Shown here: positions 50,510 to 59,925 of the stretch, piece by piece
How the letters are laid out: each line of letters opens with the position of its first letter
Position numbering within the stretch: position 1 is the stretch's first letter
NCBI RefSeq assembly: GCF_001509795.1
Contig: NZ_LLZN01000113.1
Coordinates: 124,001 to 188,000 of the forward strand
Length of the DNA: 64,000 nt
Reading direction: 5' to 3'
Source of the DNA: Streptomyces sp. NRRL WC-3605
Lineage (GTDB): Bacteria > Actinomycetota > Actinomycetes > Streptomycetales > Streptomycetaceae
Program-made: the position numbers and the translations under genes
The notes under the pieces: generated by a model
The model's input: only the letters and a program-made list of their open reading frames with translations
What the model was told of the DNA's origin: nothing
The model's database searches: none

Positions 50510-53118
50510 CGCTGGGCGCTTCCTTCCAGGACGTCTTCGGCGCGGGGACGCATGCCGATGGACAGCAGGGGCAGGTCGGGCTTGATCTGGTCGCGCTCCG
50601 GGACGAAGCCGACGACCGGGTCGGGGGTGTCGGGCGCGTTCACGAAGGACACGAACCGGGCGAGCTTCTCGGGGTCGTTGATGGTCTCGGCCCACTCGTC
50701 GCGGTAGTGCGACACGTGGGCCGCCATCAGGGACTCCAGCTCCTCGCAGATGCCGAGGGAGTCCTCCACGACGACCTCGCGGACGTGGTCCAGGCCGCCC
50801 GGGATGCGCTCCAGCCACACGCTGGTGCGCTCCAGGCGGTCCGCGGTGCGGATGTAGAACATCAGGAACCGGTCGATCAGCCGGATCAGTTCGGCGTCGG
50901 ACAGGTCCTGCGCCAGCAGGTCCGCGTGGCGCGGGGTGGCGCCGCCGTTGCCGCCGACGTACAGGTTCCAGCCGTTGGCGGTGGCGATCACGCCGAAGTC
51001 CTTCGACTGGGCCTCCGCGCACTCGCGTTGGCAGCCGGAGACCGCCGACTTCAGCTTGTGCGGCGACCTCAGCCCCCGGTACCGCAGCTCCAGGTCGATC
51101 GCCATGCGGACCGAGTCCTGCACGCCGTAGCGGCACCAGGTCTGCCCCACGCAGGACTTCACCGTGCGCAGCGACTTGCCGTAGGCGTGGCCGGACTCGA
51201 AGCCGGCGTCGACCAGCCGGGCCCAGATCAGCGGCAGCTGCTCGACGCGGGCGCCGAACATGTCGATCCGCTGGCCACCGGTGATCTTCGTGTAGAGGCC
51301 GAAGTCCCGGGCGATCTCGCCGATCACGATCAGGCCCTCGGGGGTGACCTCGCCGCCGGGGATGCGCGGGACGACCGAGTAGGAGCCGTTCTTCTGGAGG
51401 TTGGCGAGGAAGTGGTCGTTGCTGTCCTGCAGGGCCGCCTGCTCGCCGTCCAGGACGTAGCCGCTCGCGCCGATCGTGGGGGCGAGGGACGCGATGACCG
51501 ACGCGACCGTGGGCTTGCAGATCTCGCAGCCGTCGCCGCCGCGGGCGCCGTCGCGGCCATAGCGGTCGAGCAGGTCCTGGTAGGTGGTGATGCGCAGGGC
51601 GAGGACGATCTCGTACAGCTCCTCGCGGGTCTGGGCGAAGCAGCCGCACAGGCCCTTGTCGACCTCGACGCCGGACGCCTCCAGCTCGGCGGTGACGAGC
51701 TGTCCGAGCACCTTCACGCAACTGCCGCAGCCGGTGCCGGCCTTGGTGCACTTCTTCACCTCGGGCACGGTGGTGCAGCTGTGCTCGGTGACCGCGCCGC
51801 GGATCGTGCCCTTGGTGACGTTGTGGCAGGAGCAGATCACCGCGTCGTCGGGCAGGGCCGACGGGCCGAGCTGCGCCGGGGCGCCCGCGCCGGCCGGCAG
51901 CACCAGCGACTCGGGGGAGACCGGCGGGACCGACCCGGTGAAGGCGCGCAGCGTGCCGTACGCCTCCGCGTCCCCGACCAGGATGCCGCCGAGCAGGGTG
52001 CCGTCCCGGCCGACGACGAGCTTCTTGTACAGGCCCGCACGCGAGTCGGAGTACACGACGTCCAGGCAGTCCTCGGTGGTGCCGTGCGCGTCGCCGAAGG
52101 AGGCCACGTCCACGCCGAGCAGCTTCAGCTTGGTGGACAGGTCGGCGCCGGTGAAGGACGCCTCGTCCTCGGCGATCGTCGCGGCGGCCGTCTCGGCCTG
52201 CTCGTAGCCGGGGGCGACCAGGCCGTACACCCGGCCGTCCACGGCCAGGGCGCACTCGCCGATCGCGAACACCGACGGGTCGGACACCGTACGGCACCGT
52301 TCGTCGACCGCGATGCCGCCGCGCTCGCCGACCGTGAGGCCGCAGTCGCGGGCCAGCTGGTCTCGGGGGCGGACACCGGCGCTGAACACCACCATGTCGG
52401 TGGCGAGTTCGGAGCTGTCGGACAGCTTCATACCGGTCACGGCACCCGAGGAGTCGACCACGATCTCCTGCGTGCCGACCCCCGTGTGCACGCTCAGGCC
52501 CATGTCCTCGATGGTGCGCAGCAGCGCGGCGCCGCCGCCGTCGTCGACCTGCACCGGCATCAGGCGCGGCGCGAACTCCACGATGTGCGCCTCCACGCCC
52601 AGGCCCTTGAGCGCGCCCGCGGCCTCCAGGCCCAGCAGACCGCCGCCGACCACGGCACCCGTGGTGGCCCGGGACCTCGCGTACTCCTCGATCGCGAGCA
52701 GGTCCTCGATCGTGCGGTAGACGAAGCAGCCGTCGGCGTCCTTGTTCGGCACCGGCGGCACGAACGGGTACGACCCGGTGGCGAGGACGAGCGTGTCGTA
52801 GGCGAAGACCTCACCGGAGCGGGCGGTGACCTTGCGGGTCTCCCGGTCGACGTGGACCGCCGGGTCGCCGACGTACAGCTCGATGCCGTGCGCCGCGATG
52901 AACTCCGCGTCCGTCAGCGACAGGTCCTCGGGCGTGCGGCCCGAGAAGTACGAGGTGAGCGCCACGCGGTCGTACGCCGGACGCGGCTCCTCGCACAGCA
53001 CGACCACGCGGTGCGTGGCGGTCAGGCCGCGCTCGGCGAGCGCCTCGAGGAAGCGCTGGCCGACCATGCCGTGGCCGACGAGCACGATCGTGGGGGTCGC
53101 CCCGGGGGTGGCCGTCAT
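50506..53118 (-). CDS. nirB: NAD(P)H nitrite reductase large subunit
   Basis: 870 residues. FAD/NAD domain (IVLVGHGMVGQRFLEAL), BFD-like [2Fe-2S] region (VICSCHNV near 430, CTKAGTGCGSC), then siroheme/[4Fe-4S] ligands CVGQTWC and CQREC in the C-terminal half. Reduces nitrite to ammonia. Start overlaps the upstream reductase stop; a GlnR site precedes the operon. It needs siroheme, linking it to the chelatase at the window end. Confidence 0.96.
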   Translation of the reverse strand: MTATPGATPTIVLVGHGMVGQRFLEALAERGLTATHRVVVLCEEPRPAYDRVALTSYFSGRTPEDLSLTDAEFIAAHGIELYVGDPAVHVDRETRKVTARSGEVFAYDTLVLATGSYPFVPPVPNKDADGCFVYRTIEDLLAIEEYARSRATTGAVVGGGLLGLEAAGALKGLGVEAHIVEFAPRLMPVQVDDGGGAALLRTIEDMGLSVHTGVGTQEIVVDSSGAVTGMKLSDSSELATDMVVFSAGVRPRDQLARDCGLTVGERGGIAVDERCRTVSDPSVFAIGECALAVDGRVYGLVAPGYEQAETAAATIAEDEASFTGADLSTKLKLLGVDVASFGDAHGTTEDCLDVVYSDSRAGLYKKLVVGRDGTLLGGILVGDAEAYGTLRAFTGSVPPVSPESLVLPAGAGAPAQLGPSALPDDAVICSCHNVTKGTIRGAVTEHSCTTVPEVKKCTKAGTGCGSCVKVLGQLVTAELEASGVEVDKGLCGCFAQTREELYEIVLALRITTYQDLLDRYGRDGARGGDGCEICKPTVASVIASLAPTIGASGYVLDGEQAALQDSNDHFLANLQKNGSYSVVPRIPGGEVTPEGLIVIGEIARDFGLYTKITGGQRIDMFGARVEQLPLIWARLVDAGFESGHAYGKSLRTVKSCVGQTWCRYGVQDSVRMAIDLELRYRGLRSPHKLKSAVSGCQRECAEAQSKDFGVIATANGWNLYVGGNGGATPRHADLLAQDLSDAELIRLIDRFLMFYIRTADRLERTSVWLERIPGGLDHVREVVVEDSLGICEELESLMAAHVSHYRDEWAETINDPEKLARFVSFVNAPDTPDPVVGFVPERDQIKPDLPLLSIGMRPRAEDVLEGSAQR

Positions 53119-54329
53119 CAGGAGCCTCCATCGTTGGTGAGCAGGTGCAGCAGAGGGGCGTCACCGGGGAGCGGCTCGGCGCCCTCCCAGGCGCGGGCGA
53201 GCGCGCCGACGGTGCCGAGTTCGCCGACGAGGACCCCGCCGACCAGGCGGTCGTCGCGGACGACGACCTTGCGGTAGGTGCCGCGGGTGGCGTCGGCGAG
53301 CTGGACGACGTCGTCGCCGGGCCGGGCCTCCGTCTCGCCGAACGCGGCGAGGTCGAAGAAGCCCTCGCCGGCCAGCGTCAGCCGGGTCAGCGCGCGGGTG
53401 CCGGTGTAGCGGGCGGTGCCGTCCCCGGCGAGCGAGGCGGCGAGCACGTCGGCCTGTTCCAGCGCGGGCGCGGCGAGCCCGTAGACGGTCCCGGCGTGCT
53501 GCGCGCAGTCGCCGACGGCCCGGATGTGCGGGTCGGAGGTGCGCAGCTCGTCGTCGACGACGACGCCCTTGGCGACCTCCAGGCCCGCCGTCGTGGCGAG
53601 CCCCACCCGGGGGTGGACGCCGCAGGCCAGTACGACGAGGTCGGCGTCGAGCGCGTACCCGTCGGCCATCTCGACCGAGCGCACCGCCCCGCCGACGCAG
53701 CGCACGTCCCGGACGCGCAGTTCGGTGTGGACCTCGACGCCGAGGCCGGTCAGATGCCGCCGGACCAGCGCGGAGGCGGCCGGGTCGAGCTGGCGTTCCA
53801 TCAGCCGCTCGGACTGCTGGGCGAGCACGACCTGGGCGCCGCGCAGTGCCAGCGCCCGGGCGGCGGAGACCCCGAGGAGCCCGCCGCCGATCACGACGGC
53901 CCGCACGCCGGGCCGGACCGCCTTGGACAGGCCGAGGCAGTCGTCCAGGGTGCGGAAGGCGTGGACGCCCTCCGGCAGCACGTGGTCGGGGGTGAACAGG
54001 CCGCGCAGCGGCGGGAGCACCGGGTTGGAGCCGGTGGCCAGGACGAGGGTGCCGTAGTCGATCGCCCGCCCGTCGGCGAGGCGCACGGTGCGCGCCGCGC
54101 GGTCGATGCCGGTGACCCGGCCGCGGACCAGTCCGGCGGGCTCCGGCAGGGCGATCACGTCCGGGCTGTAGTGCCCGGCGAGCACCTCGGCGAGCAGGAC
54201 CCGGTTGTACGGGCGGTGTTCCTCGTCGCCGACGAGCGTCACGTCCGTGCCGAGCTCGCCGAGCCGCCGGGCGAGCCGTACGCCCGCGAGGCCGGCGCCG
54301 ATCACCACCACACGCGTATTCGAGGTCAT
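53118..54329 (-). CDS. FAD-dependent NAD(P)H oxidoreductase of nitrite assimilation
   Basis: 403 residues, similar to the N-terminal reductase half of NirB: RVVVIGAGLAGVRLARRLGE FAD motif, second GxGxxG AVVIGGGLLGVSAAR, YGTLVLATGS. First gene of the nir operon; it likely feeds electrons to nitrate or nitrite reductase (NasB/NirB-like). Stop overlaps the nirB start. ATG 54329. Confidence 0.88.
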   Translation of the reverse strand: MTSNTRVVVIGAGLAGVRLARRLGELGTDVTLVGDEEHRPYNRVLLAEVLAGHYSPDVIALPEPAGLVRGRVTGIDRAARTVRLADGRAIDYGTLVLATGSNPVLPPLRGLFTPDHVLPEGVHAFRTLDDCLGLSKAVRPGVRAVVIGGGLLGVSAARALALRGAQVVLAQQSERLMERQLDPAASALVRRHLTGLGVEVHTELRVRDVRCVGGAVRSVEMADGYALDADLVVLACGVHPRVGLATTAGLEVAKGVVVDDELRTSDPHIRAVGDCAQHAGTVYGLAAPALEQADVLAASLAGDGTARYTGTRALTRLTLAGEGFFDLAAFGETEARPGDDVVQLADATRGTYRKVVVRDDRLVGGVLVGELGTVGALARAWEGAEPLPGDAPLLHLLTNDGGS

Positions 54330-54352
54330 GCCGACGAGCCTGCGGGCCGGGT

Positions 54353-54390
54353 GTTTCCCGGCAGCATCCCCTCTGTTTCCCGTGCGGAAC
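54353..54390 (-). promoter_or_regulatory. GlnR operator of the nir operon
   Basis: On the minus strand: GTTCC-n6-GAAAC-n6-GATGC-n6-GAAAC, the complete four-part GlnR box with exact 6-base spacers, 24 bases upstream of the first nir gene. GlnR activates nitrogen assimilation genes under nitrogen limitation. Confidence 0.85.
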
Positions 54391-54538
54391 GCTGCCCTCA
54401 GCGGGGGCGGGGTGCGGATGTGAGGGTTCGACGGGCCAGGTCGGGGGCGGTGTGAGGGGGCCGGGCGAGAGGCACCGAAGCTCAGAAGTCCCTCATGTGC
54501 GTGGACCGTGCACACATCGGCCGTCTAGGGTCCCGATC

Positions 54539-55321
54539 ATGCCCGACATATCCCTGACCATGGTCGCCGTCCTGTGCCTCGCGGCCCTCGCGGCCGGATG
54601 GATCGACGCCGTGGTCGGCGGCGGGGGCCTCCTGCTCCTGCCCGCCCTGCTGCTGGGCCTGCCCGCGGGCAGCCCGGCCGCGTACGCGCTCGGCACCAAC
54701 AAGGCGGTGGCGATCGTCGGCACGACGGGTGCCGCCGTGACCTACGTCCGCAAGGCGCCCGTCGACGTCGGGCTCGCCGTGCGCATCGGACTCGCGGCGC
54801 TCGCCGGCTCCAGCGGCGGCGCCTTCTTCGCGGCCGGCATGAGCACCGAGGTCCTCAAGCCCGTGATCATGGTGGTGCTGCTCTCGGTGGGCGCCTTCGT
54901 CATCCTGCGCCCCGCCTTCGGCACGGCCCCGGCGCCCGGCCCGGCCTCGCGCCGCCGCGTCCTCGCGGCGATCGGCCTCGCGGGCCTCGGCATCGGCTTC
55001 TACGACGGACTCATCGGCCCCGGCACCGGCACGTTCCTGGTGCTCGCGCTCACCGCCGTGCTGCACCAGGACCTGGTCACGGCCTCCGCGACCGCCAAGA
55101 TCGTCAACTGCTGCACCAACGCCGGGGCGCTGGCCACCTTCGCCTGGCAGGGCACGGTCTGGTGGCAACTGGCCGCCGTGATGGCCCTGTTCAACCTGGC
55201 GGGCGGCACGCTGGGGGCCCGTACCGCCCTGAAGAAGGGCAGCGGCTTCGTCCGGATCGTGCTGCTGACGGTGGTGTTCTCGCTGGTGGCGAAGCTGGCG
55301 TACGAGCAGTGGCTCGCCTGA
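54539..55321 (+). CDS. TSUP (TauE/SafE) membrane permease
   Basis: 260 residues, about eight helices: GWIDAVVGGGGLLLLPALLL and GFYDGLIGPGTGTFLVLALT are the two conserved TSUP repeats. Such proteins export sulfite or sulfonate-type anions; here the divergent nir operon makes another small anion possible. A TAGGGT box 13 bases before ATG 54539 suggests leaderless translation. Confidence 0.88.
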   Translation: MPDISLTMVAVLCLAALAAGWIDAVVGGGGLLLLPALLLGLPAGSPAAYALGTNKAVAIVGTTGAAVTYVRKAPVDVGLAVRIGLAALAGSSGGAFFAAGMSTEVLKPVIMVVLLSVGAFVILRPAFGTAPAPGPASRRRVLAAIGLAGLGIGFYDGLIGPGTGTFLVLALTAVLHQDLVTASATAKIVNCCTNAGALATFAWQGTVWWQLAAVMALFNLAGGTLGARTALKKGSGFVRIVLLTVVFSLVAKLAYEQWLA

Positions 55322-55336
55322 CCCGCCCGGACGCCC

Positions 55337-55981
55337 TCAGCGGCTGCCGGTGAGGTGGGCGAAGACGACCACGTTGCCCCGGTAGCCGGTCGCCCGGGAG
55401 TAGCCGCCGCCGCAGGTGATCACCCGCAGCTCGGGGCGGGCCGCCGGGCCGTACACCTTCTCGTCCGGGAAGTGCTTCGCGTCGTACACCTCCACGGCGT
55501 CCACGGTGAACACGGCCGTGCCGCCGTCGCGCCGGTCCACCTCGATGGTGCCGCCCTTGCGCACGGCACCGAGGCGGTAGAACACGGCGGGCCCGTCGGC
55601 GTTGTCGACATGGCCGGCGACGATCGCGGTGCCCTTCTCACCGGGTGTGGTCCCCGACTCGTACCAGCCGGCGAGGTCCGGGCGTCCGGCGGGCGGTACG
55701 TCGAGACTGCCGGAGGACGTCAGCCCCAGGCCGGTCAGCGGCGCGTCGACACGGATCGCGGGGATGCGGATGCGGTCGGGCGGGGAGGGTGGCAGGGCCC
55801 GCGCGGCGGTTCCGGCGGCCCGGGCGCCGGCGCCCGGTGCGTCCGTGCGGGCGGCCTGCGCCGTCGACGGCTGCGGCGGCGGGTGCTCGGTGCCGCCGGC
55901 CAGCAGCAGCACGGCACAGCCGAGCGCCAGCACACTGGCCGCCGCTATCGCGACGTCGCCCGTCCTGCGGTCATTGCGCAC
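55337..55981 (-). CDS. Class F sortase
   Basis: 214 residues. One N-terminal membrane helix (VAIAAASVLALGCAVLLLAG), a Pro/Ala linker, then the sortase barrel with His in AGHVDN, Cys in VITCGGGYS and Arg in YRGNVVVF. Class F sortases are typical of actinobacteria. The surface-protein gene upstream on the same strand is a possible partner. Confidence 0.92.
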   Translation of the reverse strand: MRNDRRTGDVAIAAASVLALGCAVLLLAGGTEHPPPQPSTAQAARTDAPGAGARAAGTAARALPPSPPDRIRIPAIRVDAPLTGLGLTSSGSLDVPPAGRPDLAGWYESGTTPGEKGTAIVAGHVDNADGPAVFYRLGAVRKGGTIEVDRRDGGTAVFTVDAVEVYDAKHFPDEKVYGPAARPELRVITCGGGYSRATGYRGNVVVFAHLTGSR

Positions 55982-56098
55982 CTGTGCCTCCTCGGATGTG
56001 CCTCATCGGCCCTCATCCCCCTCCGGGCCGCGAGGGGCGTCGGACCCGGAGGGGGAGGGGACGTGCGGTACCGGCGGACGGACAGCGGAGGGTGTCCG

Positions 56099-56617
56099 TC
56101 AGATCCCGTCGCCTCTCGCCCGGCGATGCAGGAGCCAGGTACCGCCCGCGGCGGCGACGGCGAGAGCCGTCACACCGGCCGCGGTCCGCACGGGGTCGTG
56201 GCCGAACGCGCCGCCGACCCCCGTCTTCACACCTCCCCGTGGATGCGTCTGCCCGCGCGGCGCGGTCAGCGTGACCACCAGGTCGCCGGCGACCCGCTTG
56301 CCGCCCTCCGCGCAGGTCGCGACGATCTCGTACGTGCCCGGCTGCGCGCTCGGCGGCACCCGGAACCGTCCGGCCGCCTGCTCGTCGTGGGTGCTGGGCA
56401 CCAGGGAGAACGATCCGGCGCCCACCGCGCTGGCGTCGCCGGCGGCGGCGCCCCGCGGGCAGAACTCCGTGTGCACGGTGACCTCCCCGCCCGGCTCGAC
56501 CGAGGACGGGAACACCTCCAGGCCGCCGCTGTCCCCGCCGTACGCGGGGGTGACGACGAGCCCCACGGCGCCGGCGGCCAGCGCGGCCCCGGTCAGCAGA
56601 CGGGTGGTACGTCGCAT
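56099..56617 (-). CDS. Secreted/membrane surface protein near sortase
   Basis: 172 residues. A signal peptide (RLLTGAALAAGAVGLVVTPA), a beta-rich domain with two Cys (HTEFCPRG, VATCAEGG) and a C-terminal helix (TAAGVTALAVAAAGGTWLLH) with RRARGDG tail. No clear LPxTG motif is visible, so it may be a membrane partner rather than a sortase substrate. 117 bases upstream of the sortase gene. Confidence 0.75.
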   Translation of the reverse strand: MRRTTRLLTGAALAAGAVGLVVTPAYGGDSGGLEVFPSSVEPGGEVTVHTEFCPRGAAAGDASAVGAGSFSLVPSTHDEQAAGRFRVPPSAQPGTYEIVATCAEGGKRVAGDLVVTLTAPRGQTHPRGGVKTGVGGAFGHDPVRTAAGVTALAVAAAGGTWLLHRRARGDGI

Positions 56618-56978
56618 CGATGCTCCTCCGAGCGGAACACGGCCCGCGGCATCCCCATGTGCCGCCGTCTCGGCCGAGCCCCTGCCCTTCCGAGGAAAGT
56701 CGCAGCGGCGCGGGAGCGCTTGTCGAGACCGGGCCGGGAGCGGGGTGAACGGGTGCCGCAGGAACCGCCCGTGAGCCTGCCGTGGACTTCGTTTCAGCAG
56801 GTCACCGGCGATTCGGCCGGATCGCCCGGAGCGAATCGGCTGTCCGGGGGGACACGCGTGTGAACGGGTGACACGACCCCTGCCCCAGGGCGCCGGTTCC
56901 CGGCCGGCGCCTTCGGGTCCCTGGTCCGGGTCGTCGCGTCCGGTCCCGCCTTCGGGCCCCCGCCCCCCGGTCCGGCCC
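56618..56978. other. Gene-free stretch before the inverted repeat copy
   Basis: 361 bases. No frame here has both a ribosome site and a recognisable product. It contains the promoter region of the surface protein and GC-rich sequence of no evident function. Confidence 0.4.
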
Positions 56979-57131
56979 TCGTGCACGGGGTTCGACGGCG
57001 TTCTGGACCGATGGCGGGCGGGGCGAGGTTGCCGTGTCTGCGGGGCCGGAGGGGGGAGTCAAGACCGGCACGCGGGGGCCGGTGAACCGCGCCCGGCCCG
57101 GGGCGTCCTGGGGACCGGGGGCACGGGGGCG
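56979..57131 (+). repeat. Decayed inverted copy of the chelatase leader (copy A)
   Basis: Matches the minus strand of 63361-63583. Shared blocks: GGGGTTCGACG...GGACCGAT...GCGAGGTTGC (56987-57032) and CACGCGGGGGCCGGTGAACC...(57069 onward), with an about 85-base gap relative to copy B. The chelatase ATGACG corresponds to a mutated triplet here, so it is not a working gene. Confidence 0.65.
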
Positions 57132-57138
57132 GCCCGCG

Positions 57139-58065
57139 TCACCGGTCCGACAGCACCTCGGCCACCGTCCGCCGGGCCACGGCCGCCAGGACCGGGTTGG
57201 TGCCGTTGCCGCAGACGTCGCCGTAGTAGTGCTCCGCCGTCAGCCCGAACCGCAGGGCCCAGCCCCGGCCCCGCTCCCAGGTGGCGTCGTCCGCGCCGGC
57301 CGCCGAGCGGAAGACCTGGCGGGTTCCGGCGTCCAGGACGGTCCAGGCCGGCATGAGGTCGGCGGCCGGGTCGCCGGTCCCGAAGCAGCCGAAGTCGATG
57401 ACGGCGGTGAGCCGGCCGGAGGAGGTCAGTAGATTGCCCGGCAGGAGATCGCCGTGCAGCCAGACGGGGGTGCCGTCCCAGCCGGGAACCCGGAGCACGT
57501 CCTCCCACACCCCGGTGGCCGCCCGCGCGTCCAGCGCGTCCGCCGCCCCCAGGCCGCGGATCGCGGCCCGCACGTCCGCGTCGCCCTCGGAGACCGGGCC
57601 GCCCCGGTACGACGGCGGCCCGCCGGCGGCGTCCACCGACCGCAGCGCCGCGACGAAACGCCCCAGCTCCCGGGCGGCCGCGGCGAGGTCGGCGGGCGGG
57701 GCCTCGAAGGCGTCCGCGCCCTCCAGCCACGCGTACACCCCCCACGGCAGCCCGTACCCGGCGCCCGGCCCGCCCAGCGCGAGCGGCGCCGGGACCGTGA
57801 GCGGCAGGTGCGGGGCGAGCCGGGGCAGCCAGCGGTGCTCGGCGCCGACCTGCCGCGCCCCGCCGGGCAGCCGCGGCAGCCGTACGACGAGGTCGGGGCC
57901 GAGCCGGAACATGGCGTTGTCGGTCCCGGCGGACGCCACGCGCCGCACCGCGAGCCCGGCCCAGTGCGGGAACCGCCCGGCGACCAGCCGCTCCACCAGC
58001 GCCTCGTCGATGTCCAGTTCGTCGGCGTGCATACGGACCGGCGGCGACTCGGGGCGGGACGGCAT
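57139..58065 (-). CDS. Aminoglycoside phosphotransferase-family protein
   Basis: 308 residues. Kinase-like fold with WLHGDLLPGN (catalytic loop) and VIDFGCFGTGDPAADL (metal-binding). Related to macrolide/aminoglycoside kinases and to small-molecule kinases generally; the substrate is not determined by sequence, so resistance is not certain. Confidence 0.88.
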   Translation of the reverse strand: MPSRPESPPVRMHADELDIDEALVERLVAGRFPHWAGLAVRRVASAGTDNAMFRLGPDLVVRLPRLPGGARQVGAEHRWLPRLAPHLPLTVPAPLALGGPGAGYGLPWGVYAWLEGADAFEAPPADLAAAARELGRFVAALRSVDAAGGPPSYRGGPVSEGDADVRAAIRGLGAADALDARAATGVWEDVLRVPGWDGTPVWLHGDLLPGNLLTSSGRLTAVIDFGCFGTGDPAADLMPAWTVLDAGTRQVFRSAAGADDATWERGRGWALRFGLTAEHYYGDVCGNGTNPVLAAVARRTVAEVLSDR

Positions 58066-58177
58066 ACGGCTCCTCGGGGCACCCGGAACGGTCGGGGACG
58101 GCCGCCAAGGTACGGGCTGGCACGCCGGCGCGGCCAGCGGTTTTCGCCCCCGCCGGCCGCGCTCACCACCCGTACCG

Positions 58178-59824
58178 TCAGGCCACGTTCACGGCCTTCC
58201 AGGCTGCGCCCACCGCCGCGTACTCCGCGCCGCCTGCCCCGTACAGGTCCTTCGCCGCGTTCAGGGTGGCCGTGCGGGCGCCCGCGTAGTTCGTGGAGGA
58301 CGTCATGTAGACCGTCAGCGCCCGGTACCAGATCTTGCCGAGCCTGGCCCGGCCGATCCCGGTGACCGTCGAGCCGTCGCAGGTGGGGGAGTCGTACCGG
58401 ACGCCGTTGATCGTCTTCGCGCCGCTGCCCTCGGCCAGCAGGTACGCGAAGTGGTTGCCGACCCCGGACGAGTAGTGGACGTCGAGCCCGGAGACCGACG
58501 AGCTCCAGCAGTCCGCCGACTTACCGTCCCGCGACGGCTTGTCCATGTACCGCAGGGCGTCCCGGCCCAGCCCGGGGCGCACGACCCGCTCGCCGATCAG
58601 GTAGTCGCCCGGCTCGGCGGCGTTGTCCGCGTGGAACTCCACGAGCGTCCCGAAGACATCGGACGTCGCCTCGTTCAGGCCGCCCGACTCGCCCGAGTAC
58701 GTCAGGCCCGCCGTCTTGGACGTCACGCCGTGCGACATCTCGTGCCCGGCGACGTCGAGCGACACCAGCGGGCCGAGCTGGGTGCCGTCACCGTCGCCGT
58801 AGGTCATGCAGAAGCAACTGTCGTCCCAGAACGCGTTGTTGTAGTCGTTGCCGTAGTGCACCCGGTTGAACGAGCCCTTGCCGTCGCCGGCGATGCCGTT
58901 CCGGCCGTGCACGTCCCGGTAGTAGTCCCAGGTGACGTCCGTGCCGTACTGCGCGTCCACCGCGACCGTCGAGCGGTCGCCCGTGGTGCCGTCGCCCCAG
59001 TGGTCGTCGGCGTCGGTGAACACCGTGGCCGGGGCGCGGTCCAGACAGATCGTCAGGATGCACAGGTCCGTCTTGTTCGCGGCGTCACCCGTGTACGTGT
59101 TCCCGCGCGTCGGGTCCTTGAGCTGGTACGACGGCTGCGAGCCGGAGGTCTGGAGCGGGACCGTGCCCGCGTACAGCGACCTGCCGTCGCCGGTCGCGGT
59201 CTCGATGCCGTCCCACGCGTCGATCCGGGCGCCGGTGCGGGCGTCGGTGAGCACCGTGCGGGCGACCGGGTTGCCGAGGGAGTCCTGGGCGGCGGCGTCG
59301 GTCCGCCAGGCCAGCCTCGGCGTGCCGTGCAGGGCGTCGACGACCAGCTCGGGGCGGGCGGTGAGCCGCCGCAGTGTCTGCCCGGCGTTGACGGCGCGCA
59401 GCACGCCCGCCGCGAGGTCGGCCGCCTTCGGCGCGGCGATCCGGGGGGTGACGCTCGCCAGGGAGAGGGTGCTCCGGGTCGCGCGGGAGGCGCTCCGGTA
59501 GGTGCCGTCCTTCGCGAGATGGACGACGAAGTCGCCGCCGAGGACGGGCAGTCCGCGGTAGGTGCGGTCGTAGCGGACGTGCTGGGTGCCGTCGGCGTCC
59601 ACGACGACGTCCCGTACGGACGTGTCCTGGCGGGACGTCAGGCCCAGGGCCCCCGGAAGGTCCTTGAGGACCGCCGCCGCGTTCCGCAGCGCGGTGGCCC
59701 GGGTGGGTGTCTCGTCCGCACCGGCGGTGGGGGACAGGGCGGTGGCCATCAGCGCGGCGACCGCGACGGCGACGCCCGCCACGGCCGGACGGGAACCCCT
59801 GAAGTACGGCCGTATTCGGCTCAT
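58178..59824 (-). CDS. Secreted M4 (thermolysin-type) metalloprotease
   Basis: 548 residues. Signal peptide, FTP/PepSY-type propeptide (residues about 40-200), then the catalytic domain with zinc motif GHEMSHG (about 361-367) and NEATSD (third ligand Glu). The active His in HYSSGVGNH is present. ATG 59824 has GAGGAGA upstream. Extracellular protein digestion. Confidence 0.94.
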   Translation of the reverse strand: MSRIRPYFRGSRPAVAGVAVAVAALMATALSPTAGADETPTRATALRNAAAVLKDLPGALGLTSRQDTSVRDVVVDADGTQHVRYDRTYRGLPVLGGDFVVHLAKDGTYRSASRATRSTLSLASVTPRIAAPKAADLAAGVLRAVNAGQTLRRLTARPELVVDALHGTPRLAWRTDAAAQDSLGNPVARTVLTDARTGARIDAWDGIETATGDGRSLYAGTVPLQTSGSQPSYQLKDPTRGNTYTGDAANKTDLCILTICLDRAPATVFTDADDHWGDGTTGDRSTVAVDAQYGTDVTWDYYRDVHGRNGIAGDGKGSFNRVHYGNDYNNAFWDDSCFCMTYGDGDGTQLGPLVSLDVAGHEMSHGVTSKTAGLTYSGESGGLNEATSDVFGTLVEFHADNAAEPGDYLIGERVVRPGLGRDALRYMDKPSRDGKSADCWSSSVSGLDVHYSSGVGNHFAYLLAEGSGAKTINGVRYDSPTCDGSTVTGIGRARLGKIWYRALTVYMTSSTNYAGARTATLNAAKDLYGAGGAEYAAVGAAWKAVNVA

Positions 59825-59925
59825 CGCTCTCCTCGATCTCGGCGGTGACCAAGATTCAAGAGGGCGTGCACATGCCATGACCAGGGTGACGCCGTGGAGG
59901 TGTGTGAGGGGAGAGAATCGTTTCC

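Noticed and set aside
50707..53277. 856-codon plus-strand frame opposite nirB
   Set aside because: Shadow of nirB; product lacks any domain.
57139..58065. Aminoglycoside resistance gene
   Set aside because: Kinase family is broad; sequence alone does not show an antibiotic substrate.
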